From an uncultured Ruminococcus sp. (lineage in GTDB: Bacteria > Bacillota > Clostridia > Oscillospirales > Ruminococcaceae), in NCBI GenBank assembly GCA_947627275.1, contig CANQVK010000005.1, positions 41,168 through 105,167 of the forward strand: a DNA stretch of 64,000 nt, in the 5' to 3' direction. A model generated the notes under the pieces. It was not told the DNA's origin and did no database searches. It was given only the letters and a program-made list of their open reading frames with translations. Position numbers and translations under genes: made by a program. Shown here in pieces: positions 60,104 through 64,000 of the stretch; position 1 is the stretch's first letter; each line of letters opens with the position of its first letter.

Positions 60104-60292
60104 TTATCTTTCAAACAAATAGTCCTGCACTTCATCAAGCAATGCATACGCTTTTGAAAGCTTGGTTCTGTATTTAGCAGGGAGTTTCTTCTCCTTTTCT
60201 TTAACATCAACGATGTTATTCTTCGCATATCCGAGTATTTCAATTGTATTTGGTTCATAGTATTCAAAAAATTCCTTATTCTTCATATTCAT
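60104..60292 (-). CDS. Small charged protein encoded after the reverse transcriptase (62 aa)
   Basis: ATG 60292 has AAAGGAG nine bases upstream. The protein is lysine/glutamate-rich and predicted helical (NIVDVKEKEKKLPAKYRTKL, SKAYALLDEVQDYLFER). No family recognised. It follows the reverse transcriptase stop by 16 bases and shares its terminator, so it is a likely partner or passenger. Confidence 0.6.
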   Translation of the reverse strand: MNMKNKEFFEYYEPNTIEILGYAKNNIVDVKEKEKKLPAKYRTKLSKAYALLDEVQDYLFER

Positions 60293-60308
60293 ATTAAAAA
60301 CTCCTTTA

Positions 60309-61562
60309 TTATAAGTCATATTGGGCAAATAACTTTCCAATGAATTTAGCAATTTGTTTGTTCCCTGTGCGTTGGAATGTATAGGAAATAATTTCATATT
60401 CTGCACCATGCAGGGAGTGAATTGTAGCAATATTTTTATAGTAATTCAACCACCCCTTTATCTTCATTTCTAACAATTTATATAGATACTCGACAGATAT
60501 TTGAGGCATGGCTTTAAAAACTCCCTCAACTTTTCCTATCAAAGAATCTATATTTTCCCTTGTCGGTACAGAGATTATGTTATTGTGTTCCTTATAAATT
60601 CTATATCCGAGGAATGTAAAGCCTTTTTCAACATGAGAAATTTTTGTTTTATCCTCAGAAAGACTTAATCCACGTTCAGACAAGAAACATTCAACCACAG
60701 GGACAACAACTTGCAGGGAAACAGCTTTTCTCGTTCCTATGATAATGAAATCATCCGCATAGCGTACAACTTCTATTTTATTGCCAAATCTGTTTTTGAG
60801 GATTCTTTCCAGTCCATCAAGTGTCATATTACATAGAACACCAGATATACAAGACCCTTGGGGGATTCCTTTATCAGTAGGGTAAAAGACAGAATCATAC
60901 ACATAGCCGCATTTAAGGAATTGCTTTAATATCTCTTTATCAATAGGTATATTATCTATAAGCCATTTATGGCTTATGTTATCAAAGCATGACTTAATAT
61001 CAGCTTTCAGCACCCATTCATATTTGGGATATTTAGATAATATCTCAACTGTTTTCAAAATAGCGTCCCTTGCACTTCTGTTTTGTCGAAATCCAAAGGA
61101 ATTTATGTCAGCAGTTATTTCCGCAATAGGTTCTAACGCAAATCTATATAGAGTTTGCATAGCTCTGTCATTCATAGTCGGTATTCCCAATGGACGTAAA
61201 TGTCCATTGTGTTTTGGAATATATATCCGCTTTAATGGTCGATGTCTATAACCTCTGCGTTTCAGATTATCTATAGCATTGAATTTATCCGTAGGTGTAG
61301 TCCATAGAGTATTATCAATACCTGTGGTATGTTTTCCTCTATTAGATGTAACAGCGTTTACGGCTAATGCTTTGGCATAGAATGAATGTATCAGCTTATT
61401 TTGCAGATTCATCACTTGTCTATTATCATCATTGAGGTAAGCTGTAGCAATACGCTTTTGCAGCTTTTTAACGCTCTTTTCTGCTAAGTCAAAATCAATT
61501 TTGCCCCAACAGTCAATTGTGTCAGAAGAGGCACACATATTATTTATGTTAATTTTGCTCAT
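60309..61562 (-). CDS. Group II intron-type reverse transcriptase without endonuclease domain
   Basis: 417 residues. An N-terminal RVT_N segment (ATAYLNDDNRQVMNLQNKLI; SNRGKHTTGIDNTLW) is followed by a full RT domain: RPLGIPTMNDRAMQ, SFGFRQNRSARDAI, KADIKSCFDNISH, GIPQGSCISG, the catalytic VRYADDFIIIG, and TFLGYRI. A short maturase-like region ends at the stop, and no HNH domain follows. AAAGGAG abuts the ATG at 61562. No intron domain V motif was seen on either side, so it may be a stand-alone group II-like RT or the relic of an intron. It is embedded in an operon of small genes. Confidence 0.85.
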   Translation of the reverse strand: MSKININNMCASSDTIDCWGKIDFDLAEKSVKKLQKRIATAYLNDDNRQVMNLQNKLIHSFYAKALAVNAVTSNRGKHTTGIDNTLWTTPTDKFNAIDNLKRRGYRHRPLKRIYIPKHNGHLRPLGIPTMNDRAMQTLYRFALEPIAEITADINSFGFRQNRSARDAILKTVEILSKYPKYEWVLKADIKSCFDNISHKWLIDNIPIDKEILKQFLKCGYVYDSVFYPTDKGIPQGSCISGVLCNMTLDGLERILKNRFGNKIEVVRYADDFIIIGTRKAVSLQVVVPVVECFLSERGLSLSEDKTKISHVEKGFTFLGYRIYKEHNNIISVPTRENIDSLIGKVEGVFKAMPQISVEYLYKLLEMKIKGWLNYYKNIATIHSLHGAEYEIISYTFQRTGNKQIAKFIGKLFAQYDL

Positions 61563-61600
61563 CTCCTTTCAAAAGTTCGGCAAAGGCGTAAAAAGTGAAA

Positions 61601-61771
61601 TCATTTTATCAGAGGAGGTGCCCTCGCCAAATTTGGCATTTTCAAAATGGTCAGATTACACCCTATCTGTGGGCTTTTATACTTTTGGGCTATGCATTTG
61701 TCTGTAAGATAGAATGAACGGATGAACGTATTGTTATTGTAGCAATCTCGGCAAATCGTCACTTCAAACAT
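61601..61771 (-). CDS. Small Cys-containing protein upstream of the reverse transcriptase (56 aa)
   Basis: Not in a long reading frame but well signalled: ATG 61771, ten bases after GAGGAGGT. It begins MFEVTICRDCYNNNTFIRSF and ends 38 bases before the reverse transcriptase start. The hydrophilic C-terminus ends abruptly (NLARAPPLIK). If the RT belongs to an inserted intron this could be an interrupted gene; otherwise it is an intact small gene. Family unknown. Confidence 0.45.
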   Translation of the reverse strand: MFEVTICRDCYNNNTFIRSFYLTDKCIAQKYKSPQIGCNLTILKMPNLARAPPLIK

Positions 61772-61773
61772 TT

Positions 61774-61911
61774 TTATACCTCCTCATATCCTTCCTCTTT
61801 GAGAAACTTTTCGTATTCTTCTTGGTTTGCAAGCACAAACGATTCGATTTCAGAAAAGATTTTCTCTGCAAATAATTTTGTTTGTTCGCTACTCATAAAA
61901 AAGTCATTCAT
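61774..61911 (-). CDS. Very small acidic protein (45 aa)
   Basis: ATG 61911 to TAA at 61774, two bases before the next start, so the two small genes are coupled. Mostly helical and acidic (KIFSEIESFVLANQEEYEKF). Only a weak RBS. Together with the 56-residue gene it precedes the reverse transcriptase. Could be a chance frame, but the tight spacing and the RBS overlapping its end argue for a gene. Confidence 0.4.
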   Translation of the reverse strand: MNDFFMSSEQTKLFAEKIFSEIESFVLANQEEYEKFLKEEGYEEV

Positions 61912-62010
61912 TTTTATCACGCTTTCTGCGTCACTTTTAAAAATTTTTATAATTTACCGTGCCGCAGAACTCTTAACTACCGGAAATTTGGTATAAGTAT
62001 GATTATGCAC

Positions 62011-62039
62011 TTGACGAACCTAATGAAAAGTGGTATAAT
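62011..62039 (+). promoter_or_regulatory. Promoter of the IS1595-like transposase gene
   Basis: TTGACG (62011-62016), 17 bases, TATAAT (62034-62039). The ATG is only six bases beyond the -10, so the predicted transcript starts at or next to the start codon. Confidence 0.7.
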
Positions 62040-62045
62040 GAATAT

Positions 62046-62912
62046 ATGAAAAAATATGAAATTGACTGGAATACACTCATTAAAGCTTTCTCTACTGATA
62101 AACAATGTTTTGACTATTTCCAAAGGCTGAAATGGGGAAATGGATTTATTTGTTCAAGGTGCGGTTGTACTGAATACTGGAGCATATCAGAAATAAAATT
62201 CAAATGTAAAAACTGTGGATATCAGTCTACTCTAACAACTGGAACAATGTTTCAGAATTCACACTTACCACTTTTGCAATGGTTTCGTGCGATTTGGTAT
62301 ATCGTATCTTGTAGAGGTGCTGTTGACGCTACAGAGTTTCAAAAAGCTGTCAATATTGGCAGTAACCGAACGGCTCTCAATGTTCTGAACAAAATACGAG
62401 ATGTTATGGGACAGATTGAAAGAGAAAAATTCAGCGGAAATGTGTATGTAGATTATTTTTCTGTCTTTACGAGGACAAAAAAGGAATCCAGAGATGCTTA
62501 TATTGCAATGACAAAGGAGGAGGATAATTCACTGCGAATAAAAATGCAGTTAAAAAAAGCCTATAACACAGCGGATATAGGCAGATTTATAGAAAATTGC
62601 ATTTCAGAGGAAAGCACCGTTGTTTCTGCAAAGGTGAATTTTTATGGATACTACGGCGAATTTGATAAAAGACTTCCTCATAATTACAGATACAAAGTTT
62701 CTGATAAAATAGGTGCGGACAATAAACTACTTATAACAAATAAAATTTTCACTTATTTGAAAGACAGACAACTGATTAACGTTCATCAAGGCAGTTGTTC
62801 TCTTGCTCATAGTGAACGCTATTTATCAGAATGCTGTTATAAGTTCAACAGACGTAAGAAAAAGCCAGATAGAATGTTCAACGAGATTCTGAAATTTATG
62901 ATACGGAATTAA
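62046..62912 (+). CDS. IS1595-family transposase with altered catalytic residues
   Basis: 288 residues. The N-terminal zinc ribbon CSRCGC ... CKNCGYQ and the following SLTTGTMFQNSHLPLLQWFR-like stretch are typical of IS1595. The DDE domain has the first Asp (VYVDYFSVF), but the second strand reads STVVSAKVNF where the family has STVVSD, and the third segment reads NVHQGSCSL instead of a THTNxIEGFW type. The C-terminal RYLSECCYKFNRR is normal. So it is probably inactive as a transposase, either decayed or adapted to another role. No flanking inverted repeats were found. Confidence 0.8.
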   Translation: MKKYEIDWNTLIKAFSTDKQCFDYFQRLKWGNGFICSRCGCTEYWSISEIKFKCKNCGYQSTLTTGTMFQNSHLPLLQWFRAIWYIVSCRGAVDATEFQKAVNIGSNRTALNVLNKIRDVMGQIEREKFSGNVYVDYFSVFTRTKKESRDAYIAMTKEEDNSLRIKMQLKKAYNTADIGRFIENCISEESTVVSAKVNFYGYYGEFDKRLPHNYRYKVSDKIGADNKLLITNKIFTYLKDRQLINVHQGSCSLAHSERYLSECCYKFNRRKKKPDRMFNEILKFMIRN

Positions 62913-62926
62913 ATATCGGATAACAG

Positions 62927-62955
62927 TTGACTTCTGTGCTGAAACATCATATAAT
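62927..62955 (+). promoter_or_regulatory. Promoter of the large serine recombinase gene
   Basis: TTGACT (62927-62932), 17 bases, TATAAT (62950-62955), within a CAGTTGACTTCT context identical to that of the resolvase promoter. Confidence 0.75.
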
Positions 62956-62995
62956 TAAATACATCAACAAAATATTTTCTGAAAGGAATTAAAAA

Positions 62996-63706
62996 ATGAA
63001 TGTGGTAATATATGCTCGCTTTAGTTCAAGCGGACAGCGTGAGGAAAGTATCGAAGGACAGGTTAAGGTTTGTACGGAATATTCGGAAAGAAATAACTAT
63101 ACTATTATAGATACCTATATTGACAGAGCAATGACTGGCAAGAATGACAACAGACCAAGTTTGAAAAGGCTGTTAGCAGACAGTAAGAAGAATATTTTTG
63201 ACGCAGTTATCGTATATTCCATAGACCGCTTTGGACGTAATCTAATGCAGTCCTTGGTAAATGAAAGTAAGCTACAGCAAAACGGAGTCGCTCTTTTTTC
63301 CGCAACAGAGCATTTTACGAACGACCCAGCAGGCAGATTTTACCGAAATATGATGATGGCTCAGGCTCAATACTATACTGATGAGTTATCTGTGAAAATT
63401 CACAGAGGTATGGATATAAATGCTGAGAAGTGCCTTTCTACGGGTGGAAACATTGCGTTAGGGTATAAGGTGGACAAAGACAAACGATTTCAGATCGACC
63501 CAGAAACCGCCCCTATCGTCCAATTTATTTTTGAAAGCTATGCAAATGGAAAAACCGTAACCGAAATAACAAATCAACTGAATGCCCAAGGAATAAGTGT
63601 TGCTTGTCACGCAAAACGCAAAAAAGTGACACGCAAAATACAAAAAAATTTACTTTGGGTAAAAAAACAGCCTCTTGACGAAAATCAAGAGGCTGTAGCT
63701 ATGTAA
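62996..63706 (+). CDS. Large serine recombinase, C-terminally truncated
   Basis: 236 residues. The catalytic resolvase domain is complete (VVIYARFSSSGQREESIEGQ with catalytic Ser, VYSIDRFGRNLMQS, DELSVKIHRGMD), and the recombinase domain starts (LSTGGNIALGYKVDKDKRFQ; IVQFIFESYANGKTVTEITN). The protein ends about where the DNA-contacting zinc and coiled-coil regions of a 450-550 residue enzyme should follow. The last codons run through the terminator of the convergent regulator. Probably non-functional for integration. RBS AAAGGAA. Confidence 0.8.
   Translation: MNVVIYARFSSSGQREESIEGQVKVCTEYSERNNYTIIDTYIDRAMTGKNDNRPSLKRLLADSKKNIFDAVIVYSIDRFGRNLMQSLVNESKLQQNGVALFSATEHFTNDPAGRFYRNMMMAQAQYYTDELSVKIHRGMDINAEKCLSTGGNIALGYKVDKDKRFQIDPETAPIVQFIFESYANGKTVTEITNQLNAQGISVACHAKRKKVTRKIQKNLLWVKKQPLDENQEAVAM
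63667..63696 (-). terminator. Terminator of the XRE gene, overlapping the recombinase 3' end
   Basis: ACAGCCTCTTGA and TCAAGAGGCTGT arms; on the minus strand a run of seven T follows. Confidence 0.75.
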
Positions 63707-63896
63707 TAGTAAGAATATCAGAAATTTTACATTCAAGAGCTTTGCAAATGTCATCGAGCAGCTTAAGTTTTACGCTTTCGATATTGTTATTGCACCAATC
63801 GCAAACGGTCGATGGACGTGCCTTTATAAGGTCACAAAGCTCCTTCTGGGACAAACCGTGCTCTTTTAAAACTGTTTTTAAATGGCATTTAATCAT
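63699..63896 (-). CDS. Small XRE/Cro-type regulator
   Basis: 65 residues from ATG 63896 (RBS GGAGGAAA). HTH: GLSQKELCDLIKARPSTVCD, then WCNNNIESVKLKLLDDICKA. Cro/C1-type single-domain protein of the Ndb/XRE_N26-like kind common on mobile elements. Convergent with the truncated recombinase, overlapping its end by 8 bases. Confidence 0.8.
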   Translation of the reverse strand: MIKCHLKTVLKEHGLSQKELCDLIKARPSTVCDWCNNNIESVKLKLLDDICKALECKISDILTIT

Positions 63897-63961
63897 TGTT
63901 TTCCTCCATGTATTAATTTTACAACTATAAATGAGCATTCAAAAAAAATGCACAAAAACTA

Positions 63962-63990
63962 AGGACAGCAGCTCCAAAATGAGTTATAAT
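63962..63990 (+). promoter_or_regulatory. Rightward promoter at the window edge
   Basis: AGGACA (63962-63967), 17 bases, TATAAT (63985-63990), divergent from the XRE gene; the gene it serves lies outside the window. Confidence 0.5.
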
Positions 63991-64000
63991 GTAAGTGTGA

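Larger units (their letters stand above)
54299..64000. mobile_element. Probable genomic island adjoining the tmRNA gene (right end outside the window)
   Basis: From the tmRNA 3' end onward the sequence is AT-richer and carries two serine recombinases, an IS1595-like transposase, a reverse transcriptase, four small XRE-type regulators and several unknown genes, with no housekeeping gene. tmRNA genes are frequent integration targets. No repeat of the tmRNA 3' end is found within the window, so the far boundary is beyond it or the island entered differently. Confidence 0.55.

Noticed and set aside
61799..61996. 65-residue frame on the plus strand upstream of the transposase
   Set aside because: It is antisense to the better supported 45-residue gene and has no ribosome binding site.
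60309..62045. Complete group II intron around the reverse transcriptase
   Set aside because: I looked for a domain V hairpin downstream and a GUGYG-type 5' end upstream on the coding strand and found no convincing match; kept as a hypothesis only.

Overview
The window comes from a moderately low-GC, endospore-forming Gram-positive anaerobe, most likely a Ruminococcus-type member of the Oscillospiraceae. The evidence is Spo0A and SigG, four secreted proteins with type I dockerins (cellulosome-style calcium modules), an LPXTG pilus locus with its own sortases, a GGGtGRT/Fe-S scaffold pair, an LTA synthase-like protein and strong AGGAGG-type ribosome binding sites. The genus is an inference; no ribosomal RNA gene is present.

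Layout. 1-4378: end of a pilus operon (pilin, two sortases, an LPQTG protein, a DUF1294 membrane protein). 4368-6433 (minus): pflA and cca. 6970-8675: highly expressed-looking Fe-S scaffold plus GGGtGRT protein, followed by tRNA-Ala. 9224-15077: MATE exporter, small membrane protein, sigG, a YitT-family protein and a secreted dockerin metalloprotease. 15136-19861 (minus): cobalamin adenosyltransferase, HtrA-like protease, thioesterase and LTA synthase-like protein. 20247-24527: an SDR reductase without a canonical start codon, an ECF sigma/anti-sigma pair and an L,D-transpeptidase. 24947-29799: MoxR ATPase, DUF58 protein and transglutaminase operon. 30147-44480 (minus): LRR-dockerin-serpin, a second dockerin protein, a methyltransferase, rarA, glyA, a coupled operon ending in a dockerin protein, and aroB-aroA-aroC. 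44745-51724: a foldase-like lipoprotein and three diguanylate cyclase receptors, two with paired extracellular carbohydrate-binding modules and one with a LacI-type sugar-binding domain. 52771-54298: spo0A and tmRNA.

From the tmRNA 3' end to the right edge the content becomes AT-rich and accessory: a resolvase, a four-gene cassette (XRE regulator, unknown, repeat-plus-membrane protein, zinc-ribbon/SH3 protein), two XRE regulators, a reverse transcriptase between small genes, an IS1595-like transposase lacking part of its catalytic triad, and a truncated large serine recombinase. This reads as a genomic island abutting ssrA.

The chromosome part is rich in short palindromic elements. At least five types are visible, several sharing TATACT ends or a common CCTTGCCATAYGAC core. 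They lie in leaders, at operon ends, inside a terminator, and in one case supply a stop codon. Much of the window concerns the cell surface: pili, dockerin enzymes, wall polymers, cross-linking and polysaccharide sensing. The three diguanylate cyclases next to spo0A suggest that plant or host glycans may be read into c-di-GMP; this is inference.
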